Assembly (NCBI RefSeq): GCF_030269665.1
Contig: NZ_BSTS01000011.1
Span: 186,001 to 250,000 of the forward strand
Reading direction: 5' to 3'
Source: Actinomycetospora sp. NBRC 106375
GTDB lineage: Bacteria > Actinomycetota > Actinomycetes > Mycobacteriales > Pseudonocardiaceae
DNA: 64,000 nucleotides
The translations under genes and the position numbers were made by a program. How positions within the stretch are numbered: position 1 is the first letter of the stretch; every line of letters begins with the position of its first letter. Below the pieces are notes generated by a model. That model was not told the DNA's origin and did not search any database. It saw only the letters and a list, made by a program, of their open reading frames with translations. Below, piece by piece: positions 48,685 through 56,848 of the stretch.

Positions 48685-49665
48685 GTGACGGCGGTGTCGG
48701 AGCCGCGGAGCTACGAGTTCTCGACCGAGGACCCGGATCTCGCCTACGAGATGATCTGCTCCCGCTACACGGACAGCACCATCCGGGTCTCCGGGCACCG
48801 CGAGCAGTTCCGGTTGCGCGTGCGGGGCACCGACACCGACCTGTTCACCCTCGAGCGGATGCGGCAGACGGTCGCGTTCCACACCAGCACGTCCCCGAGC
48901 GGTGCGCTGTTCGTGGCCCGGGCGAACGAGGGCCGCTGCGAGGTGGCGACCCCGGAGCGCGCGGTGCGCTTCGGCGCCGGGGAGACGGTGCTGATCGACC
49001 CGGAGCGGCCCCTCGAGGTGCTCCTCGACGACGTCGACTACGACGTCGTGCGGCTCGACCTCGCCGCGACCGCGCAGCTGGCGGCCGACGCGTCCGGGCT
49101 GGATGCCGCAGACGTCCGGTTCCGGCTGTCCCGACCGGTCTCGGACGGGCGCGCGCGGCACTGGCGGGCGGTGACCGAGCACGTGCGGCGCGAGGTGCTC
49201 GGCAACGACGAGATCGCCGCCAGCCCGCTCGCGCGCGCCGAGGCGTTCCGCCTCCTGGCCACGGCCCTGATCCACACCTTCCCGAACACGGCGCTGGAGG
49301 CCCTCGAGGACCCGGCCCACCCCGGCCCCGGTGTCGGGGAGCCCGCGGTGGTGCGCCGGGCGATCGAGTACATCGAGGGCCACGCCGGGGAGCCGATCGA
49401 CGTCGCCGACATCGCGGCCGCCGCCGGCATCGGTCCGCGCGGGCTGCAGCACGCCTTCCGGCGGCACCGCGACACGACCCCGCGCGACCAGCTCCGCACG
49501 ACCCGCCTCGACCGCGCCCACCGCGATCTCCAGGACGGCGACCCCGGGCACGGCGACACCGTCTCGGGCATCGCCCACCGCTGGGGCTTCACGCACCTCG
49601 GGCGCTTCACCGCGGCCTACCGCGACCGGTTCGGGGTCGCGCCGAGCGAGACCCTGCGTCGCTGA
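48685..49665 (+). CDS. AraC-family transcriptional regulator
   Basis: A 326-residue regulator. The N-terminal two thirds is an AraC-binding-like domain (FSTEDPDLAYEMICSRYTDS...). The C-terminal double HTH contains PIDVADIAAAAGIGPRGLQH and VSGIAHRWGFTHLGRFTAAY with the family's final FGVAPSETLRR. It starts at a GTG 46 bases after the reductase gene. A 248-base stretch to the next gene holds no recognisable element. Confidence 0.92.
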   Translation: MTAVSEPRSYEFSTEDPDLAYEMICSRYTDSTIRVSGHREQFRLRVRGTDTDLFTLERMRQTVAFHTSTSPSGALFVARANEGRCEVATPERAVRFGAGETVLIDPERPLEVLLDDVDYDVVRLDLAATAQLAADASGLDAADVRFRLSRPVSDGRARHWRAVTEHVRREVLGNDEIAASPLARAEAFRLLATALIHTFPNTALEALEDPAHPGPGVGEPAVVRRAIEYIEGHAGEPIDVADIAAAAGIGPRGLQHAFRRHRDTTPRDQLRTTRLDRAHRDLQDGDPGHGDTVSGIAHRWGFTHLGRFTAAYRDRFGVAPSETLRR

Positions 49666-49913
49666 GCGCGTCGCTCCTGGTCGCTACGCGAGATCACGAG
49701 TACGGTTCGCGACAGGCGGTCCCGCGCGGCGGCTCGTTCGCTCGGGGGAGCGGACGGAGTGGCGGCGCGCGCCGCGGGCTCTCCGATGGTGGGTCCAACC
49801 GCGCGGCCCACTCCGTCGCCCGGAGCCACCGCTCCCGACCGCGCCTCCCCCCGGTGCGGTCGCCTGGTGGCTCCGGGTCCGTCTCCTCCCTCGGGCGGCG
49901 AGGTGGTGTGGGC

Positions 49914-50114
49914 GTGGACGCCGAGTCGTGCGACGGGTACGTCGTCGTGGTGGTGCGCCGGGAGAGCGGCGAGGCCGAGTGCTACGGCCCGTTCGACGAG
50001 GTCGCCGAGGCTGCCGACTTCGTCATGCGTGCGCGCGAGGAGTCCGCGGCACCGGAGTTCGACGACGTCGACGTCGACGTGCTGCGCTGGCACCGCATGG
50101 ACCTCGGGGACTGA
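49914..50114 (+). CDS. Small acidic hypothetical protein (66 residues)
   Basis: A 66-residue protein: CDGYVVVVVRRESGEAECYG, PFDEVAEAADFVMRAREE and an acidic end (FDDVDVDVLRWHRMDLGD). The strand-turn-helix pattern suggests a compact alpha/beta fold. I chose the GTG at 49914; another GTG at 49908 is possible. Its stop is followed by the 21-bp palindrome at 50132-50177. Confidence 0.65.
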   Translation: MDAESCDGYVVVVVRRESGEAECYGPFDEVAEAADFVMRAREESAAPEFDDVDVDVLRWHRMDLGD

Positions 50115-50131
50115 CGCTGCTCCGACCGGCC

Positions 50132-50177
50132 CATGTGAGTGATTTTCCCGGCCATAGCCGGGAAAATCACTCACATG
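50132..50177. repeat. 21-bp perfect inverted repeat with a 4-base loop, containing the next gene's start codon
   Basis: The arm at 50132-50152 (beginning CATGTGAGTGATTTTCC) and its exact complement at 50157-50177 are separated by CATA. The second arm ends with the ATG (50175-50177) of the VOC gene. It contains an A/T-rich TGATTTTC/GAAAATCA block unlike the surrounding DNA. It could terminate transcription of the upstream gene, bind a dimeric regulator, or as RNA hide the start codon. Confidence 0.85.
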
Positions 50178-50615
50178 CTGCTGAGCGGGGTGGACCACAT
50201 CGCCGTGCTGACCCACGACCCGGCGCGGATGGGCGCGTTCTACGAGGCCGTCTTCGACGCGGAGATCGGGCCGACGCGACCGCACGGCCAGCAGGGCGAG
50301 GAGACGATGACGGTGATGCGGATCGGCCCGCACACCGAGCTCAACGTCTTCACCGTCCCGAGCAGCGACGGCGCGGACCGCCAGACGCCGATGTGGCACC
50401 GGGGCCGGCTCGACCACTTCGGCCTGCACGCCGGGTCGTACGCCGCGTTCGCGACGATCCGCGAGCGGCTGATCGACCAGGGCGCCTCGGACGGCACCGT
50501 CAACGACTTCGGCGGGGCCTTCAGCATGTTCTTCCGCGACCCCGACGGGCTCGAGGGCGAGGTGCTGGTGCCCAAGGCCGCCGACGGGTCGCACCCGGTG
50601 CGGGGTGGCGGGTGA
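50175..50615 (+). CDS. VOC (glyoxalase/dioxygenase superfamily) protein
   Basis: A 146-residue protein with two beta-alpha-beta-beta-beta modules: GVDHIAVLTHDPARMGAFYE and RLDHFGLHAGSYAAFATIRE, then FFRDPDGLEGEVLVP. His and Glu residues at the metal positions (DHIAV, DHFGL, EGEV) are present. The family includes glyoxalases, extradiol dioxygenases and resistance proteins; the function is not set. The ATG at 50175 lies at the end of the hairpin arm, which leaves no room for a free Shine-Dalgarno when folded. Its stop overlaps the FMN reductase start. Confidence 0.85.
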   Translation: MLLSGVDHIAVLTHDPARMGAFYEAVFDAEIGPTRPHGQQGEETMTVMRIGPHTELNVFTVPSSDGADRQTPMWHRGRLDHFGLHAGSYAAFATIRERLIDQGASDGTVNDFGGAFSMFFRDPDGLEGEVLVPKAADGSHPVRGGG

Positions 50616-51148
50616 CCGCGGTCCTCCTCCTCTCGGGGAGCACGCGGGCCGGCTCGACCAGCACCGCCGCGCTGCGCACGCTCGCCGCCCTGGAGCCCGA
50701 CCGCACGCGCCTGTACGCCGAGCTGGTCGCGCTCCCGGCGTTCGACCCTGATCTCGACGCGGACCCGCTGCCGCCGCCCGTGGCGCGGCTGCGCGCGGCG
50801 CTCGGCGAGGCCGCCGGGGTGCTCGTCTGCACGCCGGAGTACGCGGGCGCCCTGCCCGGCGCGTTCAAGAACCTGCTCGACTGGACCGTCGGCGGCCACG
50901 AGATGCCCGGGCTCCCGGTCGGCTGGGTCAACGTGTCGTCGATCGCCGCCCCGACGGGCGGGCGCGGCGCGCACGACGAGCTGCGCACGGTGCTCGGCTA
51001 TGTGCAGGCGCGCGTGGTCGACGACGCCTGCCGCCGCCACCCGCTGTCCCGCGGCGACGTCGGTGCCGACGGCCTGGTCGCGGACCCGGCGACGCACCGG
51101 GTGCTCCGCGAGGTGCTGGCGGCAGTGCTCAGCGCTGGCCGGGCCTGA
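50612..51148 (+). CDS. NAD(P)H-dependent FMN reductase
   Basis: A 178-residue flavodoxin-fold reductase. LLLSGSTRAGSTSTAALRTL binds the FMN phosphate, and CTPEYAGALPGAFKNLLDWT is the family signature. Such enzymes supply reduced FMN to two-component monooxygenases (for example the one at 14794-16155) or reduce quinones. It starts at a GTG overlapping the VOC stop by four bases; its last 20 bases overlap the end of the convergent thioesterase gene. Confidence 0.9.
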   Translation: MTAVLLLSGSTRAGSTSTAALRTLAALEPDRTRLYAELVALPAFDPDLDADPLPPPVARLRAALGEAAGVLVCTPEYAGALPGAFKNLLDWTVGGHEMPGLPVGWVNVSSIAAPTGGRGAHDELRTVLGYVQARVVDDACRRHPLSRGDVGADGLVADPATHRVLREVLAAVLSAGRA

Positions 51149-51776
51149 GCTCGACGAACAGCGCCGAGGCCTCGGCGCAGAGCCGGTCGCCCTCGGAGAG
51201 GGTGCCCCGCAGGTAGCGCTTCCGGCCCTCCGCGCGCTCGAACCACGCCGCGACCCGCAGGTCGGTGTCGATCGGTGCGACCGAGCGGTAGTCGACGTGG
51301 AGGTACGCGGTCCGGGAGCGGGGACGCCCGCCGGAGATGTCGAGCCGGCCGAGCACGTCGTCGAACAGGTACGGGATCGCCCCGCCGTGGACGACGCCGT
51401 TGCTGCCCAGGAAATGCGCGCCGAAGCGGACGTGCCCGGTCACGCGGTCGTCGCCGATCTCGTCGATGTGCAGCGGCGGGGCGCCGAGCGCGCCCCGCCC
51501 GGGGGCGGCGAGCAGGCGCCCCGAGAGCCGCGCGGTCTCCTCCACCGCGCAGTCGGCCAGCGCGGCGTTGATCTCGGCGATCGCCTTGGTGGTGCGCGTG
51601 ACGAGCTCGCCGTCCGGGGCCGCGGCCGCGACGCGGTCGAGGAGCTCCCGGAGCTCGTCGATCATGTCCGTGTAGCCCTCGGGGACCGGCTGTCCCGACC
51701 AGGTCTCCCGGTCGGGGGCGTGCGGGTCGGTGCGGGCCAGCGGGGCGGAGAGCCCGTTCTCCTGCTCGTCGCCCAC
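51129..51776 (-). CDS. PaaI-type hotdog-fold thioesterase
   Basis: A 215-residue protein with a C-terminal hotdog domain: VRFGAHFLGSNGVVHGGAIP contains the active-site HGG/N pattern, followed by YLHVDYRSVAPIDTDLRVAA. An N-terminal helical region of about 80 residues precedes it, as in mycobacterial homologues. It hydrolyses acyl-CoA thioesters. I chose the GTG at 51776; an earlier in-frame start adds an Arg-rich stretch that does not look coding. Confidence 0.85.
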   Translation of the reverse strand: MGDEQENGLSAPLARTDPHAPDRETWSGQPVPEGYTDMIDELRELLDRVAAAAPDGELVTRTTKAIAEINAALADCAVEETARLSGRLLAAPGRGALGAPPLHIDEIGDDRVTGHVRFGAHFLGSNGVVHGGAIPYLFDDVLGRLDISGGRPRSRTAYLHVDYRSVAPIDTDLRVAAWFERAEGRKRYLRGTLSEGDRLCAEASALFVELRPGQR

Positions 51777-51879
51777 GTCTGCTCCTGACTCCCGGCGCCT
51801 GGTCCACCTCACCGTGGTCCACTCCCGCCCGCGACGCACCCCCGGGGTCCCGCGACGTGCACAGCCTCACGTCCGCGGG

Positions 51880-52149
51880 CTACCACCCCAGCTCGCCGTC
51901 GTCCTCGGCGAAGACGCCGGTCGGCCCGTCGGGACCGATCGTGGCCATGCGGACCACGGTCGCCGCGCTGACCTCGACCGGGCGGCCGAGCGGGTTGGCC
52001 GCGCCCCCGAGCTCGGTCGCGGTGTAGCCGGGCTCGACGGCGTTGATCTTCACCCCGGGCTCGGCCCGCGCGTACTGCACCGTGAGCATCGAGACGGCCG
52101 CCTTGCTCGCGCCGTAGACGGCGACACGCTGGTCGTCGCCACCGACGAC
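51880..52149 (-). pseudogene. Short-chain dehydrogenase, 3' remnant
   Basis: About 90 C-terminal residues of an SDR remain: the catalytic YGASK in VAVYGASKAAVSMLTVQYA, then VKINAVEPGYTATELGG and a normal end at 51880. The Rossmann motif and first two thirds of the gene are absent. The reading frame runs into a fragment of a different gene on the opposite strand at about 52120-52150. This looks like the left side of a deletion junction. Confidence 0.8.
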
Positions 52150-52248
52150 GTGCGGATCATGGTCTACACCGCCGAGCCGGGCACCGAGGACGCCGAGCGC
52201 CTCGCGCTGGCGGTCGTCCTCGGTACCCAGACCCTGGTCGAGCGCTGA
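52120..52248 (+). pseudogene. MmyB-type HTH regulator, 3' remnant
   Basis: The last 42 or so residues of a regulator remain: TLVVATDDVRIMVYTAEPGT and LALAVVLGTQTLVER. This resembles the C-terminal ligand domain (MmyB fold) of XRE-type regulators that are commonly divergent from SDR genes in actinobacteria. The HTH and most of the ligand domain are missing. It meets the SDR remnant at about 52120-52150. Confidence 0.6.
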
Positions 52249-52254
52249 CGACGG

Positions 52255-53151
52255 TCAGGCGTCCCGGTACGCGCCGGCCTTGATGTCGGAGAGCAGGCCC
52301 GGGCCCGTCGGGGTCCAGTCGAACGTCTCCCGGGTCCAGTCGCTCGACGCCGCCAGGTCGAGGGAGAAGAAGCGCCCGATGAAGCCGAAGTGGTCGACCG
52401 CGTCCTCGGGCGCCACGGACGTCACCGGGACGCCGAGGGCGTCGCCGATGGCCTGGGCGATCTCGCGGGTCGGGATCGCCTCCTCGGCCACGGCGTGCAG
52501 GCGCGCCCCGGCCGGCGCCTGCTCGAGCCCGAGCCGCACGAGGCGTGCGGCGTCGGAGCGGTGCACCGCCGACCAGCGCGCGGCGCCGTCGGCGACGTAC
52601 GCGGAGACACCGTGGCGCTTGGCGGCCGCCGTGATCAGGGCGATGAAGCCGTGGTCGCCGTCGCCGTGGGTGGTCGGCGCGAACCGGGCGGCCACGGCCC
52701 GCACGCCCCGGTCGACGTAGGCGAACGCGAGGTTCTCGGTGCCGCCGCGCGGGGCGTCGGGTCCGATCCCGCGCGACGGGTCGGCCTCGGTGGACGGGCG
52801 GCCGACGGCGAGCCCGGCGACGCCGGACGCCAGCACCAGCGGCCGGCCGGTCCCGACGAGCGCCTCGGCGAGGGTCTCGACGGCCGCCCGCTCGGCGCGG
52901 TCGGACTCCTTCGGGTTCGCCCAGTCGTGCTTGTTCGCGAGGTGGACGACGCCCTCGGCGTCGCGCGCGCCGCGGCGCAGGGCGTCGAGGTCGTCGAGGT
53001 CGCCGCGCAGGACCGCGGCGCCCTTCGCCTCGAGGGACGACGCCGAGCCCTCGGAGCGGGCGAGGCCGACGACCTCGTGACCCGCGGCGAGCAGCTCGTC
53101 GACGGTGGCGGAGCCGATCCATCCGCTGGCTCCGGTGACGAAAACACGCAT
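52255..53151 (-). CDS. NAD-dependent epimerase/atypical SDR
   Basis: A 298-residue extended/atypical SDR. The nucleotide motif is VFVTGASGWIGSATVDELL, followed by VVGLARSEGSASSLEAKGAA and AEGVVHLANKHDW. The active-site Tyr region (GGTENLAFAYVDRGVRAVA) lacks a plain YxxxK. The late FDWTPTGPGLLSDI is typical of actinobacterial NAD(P)-binding proteins of this type, which are often TetR-controlled. The ATG at 53151 is divergent from the TetR gene, with two operators between. Confidence 0.88.
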   Translation of the reverse strand: MRVFVTGASGWIGSATVDELLAAGHEVVGLARSEGSASSLEAKGAAVLRGDLDDLDALRRGARDAEGVVHLANKHDWANPKESDRAERAAVETLAEALVGTGRPLVLASGVAGLAVGRPSTEADPSRGIGPDAPRGGTENLAFAYVDRGVRAVAARFAPTTHGDGDHGFIALITAAAKRHGVSAYVADGAARWSAVHRSDAARLVRLGLEQAPAGARLHAVAEEAIPTREIAQAIGDALGVPVTSVAPEDAVDHFGFIGRFFSLDLAASSDWTRETFDWTPTGPGLLSDIKAGAYRDA

Positions 53152-53183
53152 CGTGCGTGGCCTCCTCTGCCCTCCCGGGCGTC

Positions 53184-53231
53184 ATGTCAGCTGCTGACAT
53201 CACTGTAGACCCTCATGTCAGTGGCTGTCAT
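53184..53231. promoter_or_regulatory. Two TetR operators, ATGTCAG-N3-CTGACAT
   Basis: ATGTCAGCTGCTGACAT (53184-53200) is perfect; ATGTCAGTGGCTGTCAT (53215-53231) has one mismatch. Centres are 31 bases apart, about three helical turns, between the divergent epimerase and TetR genes. Confidence 0.85.
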
Positions 53232-53239
53232 CGCCTAGG

Positions 53240-53824
53240 ATGGACGGCATGGTGCGGTGGCAGCCCGGAGCGCGCGAGCGGCTGCAGGCCGCCGCGCTCG
53301 AGCGCTTCGCCGCGCAGGGCTTCGAGGGCACGACGGTCGCCGAGATCGCCGCGACCGCCGGCCTCACCGAGCGCACGTTCTTCCGCTACTTCGCCGACAA
53401 GCGCGAGGTGCTCTTCGCCGGCCAGGACGAGTTCGAGCGGCTGTTCGTCGACGGCATCGCGCGGGCCCCGGACGCCGACCCGATGGGCCTCGTCGCCGCG
53501 GCGCTCGAGGGCGCGACCACGTTCTTCGCCGAGGAGCGCCGGCCCTGGTCGCGGGCGCGCCAGGTCGTCATCGACGCCGACCCGGGCCTGCAGGAGCGCG
53601 AGCTGCTCAAGCTCTCCGGCCTCGCCGCGGCCATGACACGGGGCCTGCGGCACCGGGGCGTCGACCCGATCCCGGCGGCGCTCGCCGCGGAGAGCGGGGT
53701 CGCGGTGTTCCGGGTGGCGTTCGGGACGTGGATCGCGGAGGGCGAGGAGCGCTCCCTGATCGACATCCAGCGTGCGGTGCTCGCCGAGCTGCGCACGGTG
53801 GTGGACGGTCAGCCCGTGGGGTGA
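53240..53824 (+). CDS. TetR-family transcriptional repressor
   Basis: A 194-residue TetR regulator with HTH RLQAAALERFAAQGFEGTTV...GLTERTFFRYFADKREVLF. The ligand domain resembles the TetR_C group often annotated in actinobacteria next to SDR genes. The ATG at 53240 or 53249 may be used; either is a few bases after operator two. It most likely represses the divergent epimerase and itself. Confidence 0.92.
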   Translation: MDGMVRWQPGARERLQAAALERFAAQGFEGTTVAEIAATAGLTERTFFRYFADKREVLFAGQDEFERLFVDGIARAPDADPMGLVAAALEGATTFFAEERRPWSRARQVVIDADPGLQERELLKLSGLAAAMTRGLRHRGVDPIPAALAAESGVAVFRVAFGTWIAEGEERSLIDIQRAVLAELRTVVDGQPVG

Positions 53825-53828
53825 CCGA

Positions 53829-54059
53829 TCAGTCCTGCGCGTCCCGCAGCGCCAGCACCACCCGCATGACGTGCTCGACCGCCGTCTCGAACACCGCGCC
53901 CCGCAGCTCGCCGCGGTCGGCCAGGTTCTGGGCCGCGAAGCCGAGCATCCGCTCCGGGCCGAGGCGTCGCACCAGCAGCGCCGCGATCTCCTCGAGGTCG
54001 AGGCCGGGGTGGTCCAGGCGCGTCAGGGCGAACTCGACGATCAGCTCCTCGTCGGTCAC
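53829..54059 (-). CDS. Small helical hypothetical protein (76 residues)
   Basis: A 76-residue acidic, helical protein (TDEELIVEFALTRLDHPGLD; LEEIAALLVRRLGPERMLGF; FETAVEHVMRVVLALRDAQ). No family recognised. The GTG at 54059 is 71 bases after the alpha/beta hydrolase gene, so it may be the last gene of the molybdenum-hydroxylase operon. Its stop lies 4 bases past the TetR stop, convergent. Confidence 0.65.
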   Translation of the reverse strand: MTDEELIVEFALTRLDHPGLDLEEIAALLVRRLGPERMLGFAAQNLADRGELRGAVFETAVEHVMRVVLALRDAQD

Positions 54060-54130
54060 GGCGGCCTCCCTCCCCCCGGGGTGCCCATCATGCGCCGTCG
54101 CCGGCGGGGGAGGTCCGTTCGAGGCCGACG

Positions 54131-54955
54131 TCACCCGCATGCCACGGCGAAGTCCTCGACCAGACCGTTGAACACCGCCGGGAGCTCGAGGTTGGTGAGG
54201 TGCCCGGTGCGGGGGAGGACGGCGAGACCGGCGTCCGGCAGCGTGGCGGCGAGCATGAGGTTGGCGTCGAGCGCGTCGCGGTCGCTGTCGCCGACGACGA
54301 GCAGGGCGGGCACGCGCAGGCCCGCGAGCTCGTCGCGCAGGTCGTAGAGCGAGGGGCGCGCGGCCTGGACCCCGCGCATCGTCAGGGCGGCGCCGGTGGG
54401 GTCGTGCTCGGCGAGGATCCGCAGGTGCTCGGCGTGGCCCTCCGGGTCCCTCCTGCGCAGCGGCTGCCGGGCCGGGCGGTTCCCGTAGTCGGCGGCGACC
54501 GCGGGGCTGCCGTCGCGCTCGTAGGCGTCGGCGAGGGCGAGCGCGTCGGCGCGGAAGGCGGCGGTGTGGTCGGGGTGGGCGCCGTACCCGCAGCCGGCGA
54601 CGACGATCCCCTGGCACCGCTCGGGGTGGCGCAGGCCGAGGTGCAGCGTCGCGAAGCCGCCCATCGAGTTGCCGACGACGAGGGCCCGTGCGATGCCGAG
54701 GGCGTCGAGGACGGCGACGGCGTCGGCGACCGCGTGGTCCTGCGAGTAGGCCGCCGGGTCGGTCGGCACCGCCGAGGGCGGGTAGCCGCGGGCGTCGTAG
54801 GTGACGCAGCGCCGGTGCGCCGCGAAGTGCGCGACCTGCGGCGCCCAGGAGCGGTGGTCGCCGCCGAACTCGTGGACGAAGAGGATCGGCGTCCCGTCCT
54901 CCGGCCCGTGGACCTGCACCGCGAGCTCGACGCCGTCCGGACCGGTGACGATCAC
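54131..54955 (-). CDS. Alpha/beta-fold hydrolase
   Basis: A 274-residue alpha/beta hydrolase. Nucleophile elbow GNSMGG, acid in LLVVGDSDRDALD, catalytic His in PRTGHLTNLE; oxyanion segment FVHEFGGDHRSW. Similar enzymes open lactones (3-oxoadipate enol-lactonase) or cleave C-C bonds in ring degradation. The GTG at 54955 overlaps the stop of the ligase before it. In this operon it could hydrolyse a ring-opened or ester intermediate (inference). Confidence 0.9.
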   Translation of the reverse strand: MIVTGPDGVELAVQVHGPEDGTPILFVHEFGGDHRSWAPQVAHFAAHRRCVTYDARGYPPSAVPTDPAAYSQDHAVADAVAVLDALGIARALVVGNSMGGFATLHLGLRHPERCQGIVVAGCGYGAHPDHTAAFRADALALADAYERDGSPAVAADYGNRPARQPLRRRDPEGHAEHLRILAEHDPTGAALTMRGVQAARPSLYDLRDELAGLRVPALLVVGDSDRDALDANLMLAATLPDAGLAVLPRTGHLTNLELPAVFNGLVEDFAVACG

Positions 54956-56388
54956 GGGGCCTCCCCGAGGACGGTTCGCTGGATCTTGCCCATGGCGTTG
55001 CGGGGCAGCGCGTCGAGGAAGCGCACGGACTTCGGCACCTTGTACGGCACGAGGCGCTCGCGCGCGGCGGCCAGCAGCGCGTCGGGGTCGGGCGCGGGGG
55101 ACCCGGCCACCACGAACGCGGTGACCTCCTCGCCCCAGCGCGCGCTGGGCACCCCGGCCACCGCGACCTCGGCCACGCCCGGCTGCCCGGCGAGCACGGC
55201 CTCCACCTCCCCGGGCACGACGTTGTGGCCGCCCGTGATGATCAGCTCCTTGAGCCGCCCGACGATCGTCAGGCGGCCCTCGGCGTCGAGGCGGCCGAGG
55301 TCGCCGGTGCGGAACCACCCGTCGAAGCGGAAGGCCTCGGGGGCGACGCCGCCCCAGTAGGTGTCGATGACCTGCGGGCCACGCAGCTCGATCTCGTCCT
55401 GGTCGCCGAGGCGCAGCTCGACGCCCGGCAGCGGGAAGCCGACGGTGCCCGCCACCCGCGGGCCGTCGTAGGGGTTGGAGACGTCCAGGCCGCTCTCGGT
55501 GAGGCCGTAGCGCTCGAGAGGGACCTGGCCGAGGTGCTCGGCGACCCGGTCCGCGACCGGCGGGGGGAGCGGCGCCGACCCCGACACCGCGAGCCGCAGC
55601 CGGGCCATGCCGGCGAGCACGGGCGGGCGCTCCAGCAGCCGGTGCCACATCGCGGGGACACCGAAGAAGACCGTGGTGTCGGGGTGGACCGGCGCGGCCG
55701 GGTCGAAGCGCGACCCGAGCCGGGCGGTGGTGCCGGCGATCAGCGTCATGTGCAGGCCGCCGAGCCCGTGCTGGTGGAACAGGGGCAGGGCGTGGCTCAG
55801 GACGTCGCCGTCGTGCCACCGCCAGGCGAGCATCGCGGCGCGGGCCGAGGCCAGGAGGTTCGCGTGGGTGATCGGCACGCCCTTGGGCGCGCCGGTGGTG
55901 CCCGAGGTGAAGGCGAGCACCGCGACGTCGCCGTTGCCGGGACGCTCGACGGTGCCCACGGGCCGGCGCGGGCGCGCGGCGGCCAGGGCGGACAGCCTCG
56001 CGTCGTCCAGGACGAAACGGGCACCCGCGGCGTCGACCACGGACCGCACCGCCGCGGCCGGCTGCACGGGGTCGACCGGGACGACGGCGGCGCCGAGGCG
56101 CTGGACCGCGAGGTAGGCGACGACGAACCGCACCGAGGCCGGGGCGGCGAGCACGACCGTGTCCGCCGGTCCGACACCACGCTCGGCGAGCAGACCCGCG
56201 GCCGCGGCGACGGCAGCGTCGAGCCGCCCGTGGGTCAGGGCCTCGCCGTCGACCTCGACCGCGACCCGGTCGGGGCGCGCGGCGGCCGACGCCGCGGCGA
56301 CCGCGGGCAGCGTGCCGGCGGCGAGCTCGGCGCGCAGGGTGTCGGGGACGGGCCCGCCGAGGTGGCGGGCCCACGCGTCACGGGTCAC
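54952..56388 (-). CDS. Acyl-CoA ligase (AMP-forming)
   Basis: A 478-residue adenylate-forming enzyme. The ATP motif is VLAFTSGTTGAPKGVPITH, followed by YGLTESG, the hinge GWFRTGDLGRLDAEGRLTI and the C-terminal Lys in ALPRNAMGKIQR. It converts a carboxylic acid to its CoA thioester. Overlaps: GTGA with the hydrolase after it and 11 bases with the molybdenum-hydroxylase small subunit before it. Two CoA ligases in one operon suggest activation both of the substrate and of a later product. Confidence 0.92.
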   Translation of the reverse strand: MTRDAWARHLGGPVPDTLRAELAAGTLPAVAAASAAARPDRVAVEVDGEALTHGRLDAAVAAAAGLLAERGVGPADTVVLAAPASVRFVVAYLAVQRLGAAVVPVDPVQPAAAVRSVVDAAGARFVLDDARLSALAAARPRRPVGTVERPGNGDVAVLAFTSGTTGAPKGVPITHANLLASARAAMLAWRWHDGDVLSHALPLFHQHGLGGLHMTLIAGTTARLGSRFDPAAPVHPDTTVFFGVPAMWHRLLERPPVLAGMARLRLAVSGSAPLPPPVADRVAEHLGQVPLERYGLTESGLDVSNPYDGPRVAGTVGFPLPGVELRLGDQDEIELRGPQVIDTYWGGVAPEAFRFDGWFRTGDLGRLDAEGRLTIVGRLKELIITGGHNVVPGEVEAVLAGQPGVAEVAVAGVPSARWGEEVTAFVVAGSPAPDPDALLAAARERLVPYKVPKSVRFLDALPRNAMGKIQRTVLGEAP

Positions 56389-56848
56389 CGCGACCCGCCG
56401 CCGCCTCCTCGACCGCGTCCACGATCCCCACGTACCCCGTGCACCGGCAGATGTTCCCGGCCATCTCCGCGCGGATGCGCGCGCGGTCGGGCGCGGGCTC
56501 GGTGTCCAGCAGGTGGGCGGCCGTCATGAGCATCCCGGGCGTGCAGGCGCCGCACTGCAGCCCGTGGCACCGGGAGAACGCCTCCTGCAGCGGGTGCAGG
56601 GTGCCGTCCTCGGCCGCGAGGCCCTCGACCGTCTCCACCGCCGCGCCGTCGGCCTGCACGGCGAACATCAGGCACGCGCGGGCGGGGAGCCCGTCGACGA
56701 TCACGGTGCACGCGCCGCACACCCCGTGCTCGCAGCCCAGGTGGGTGCCGGTGAGACCGAGGTCCTCCCGCAGGGCGTCGGCGAGGGTGCGGCGCGGCTC
56801 GACCTCGACGCGGTGCCGCTCGCCGTTGACGGTCAGGACGATCTTCAC
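56378..56848 (-). CDS. Molybdenum hydroxylase 2Fe-2S subunit (CoxS/CutS-like)
   Basis: A 156-residue small subunit with two 2Fe-2S domains: plant-type GCEHGVCGACTV near the N-terminus and the helical GLQCGACTPGM...GNICRCTGY. Electrons pass from the molybdenum centre of the large subunit through these clusters to FAD on the medium subunit. It starts at a GTG overlapping the medium subunit's stop by four bases. Confidence 0.96.
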   Translation of the reverse strand: MKIVLTVNGERHRVEVEPRRTLADALREDLGLTGTHLGCEHGVCGACTVIVDGLPARACLMFAVQADGAAVETVEGLAAEDGTLHPLQEAFSRCHGLQCGACTPGMLMTAAHLLDTEPAPDRARIRAEMAGNICRCTGYVGIVDAVEEAAAGRGDP

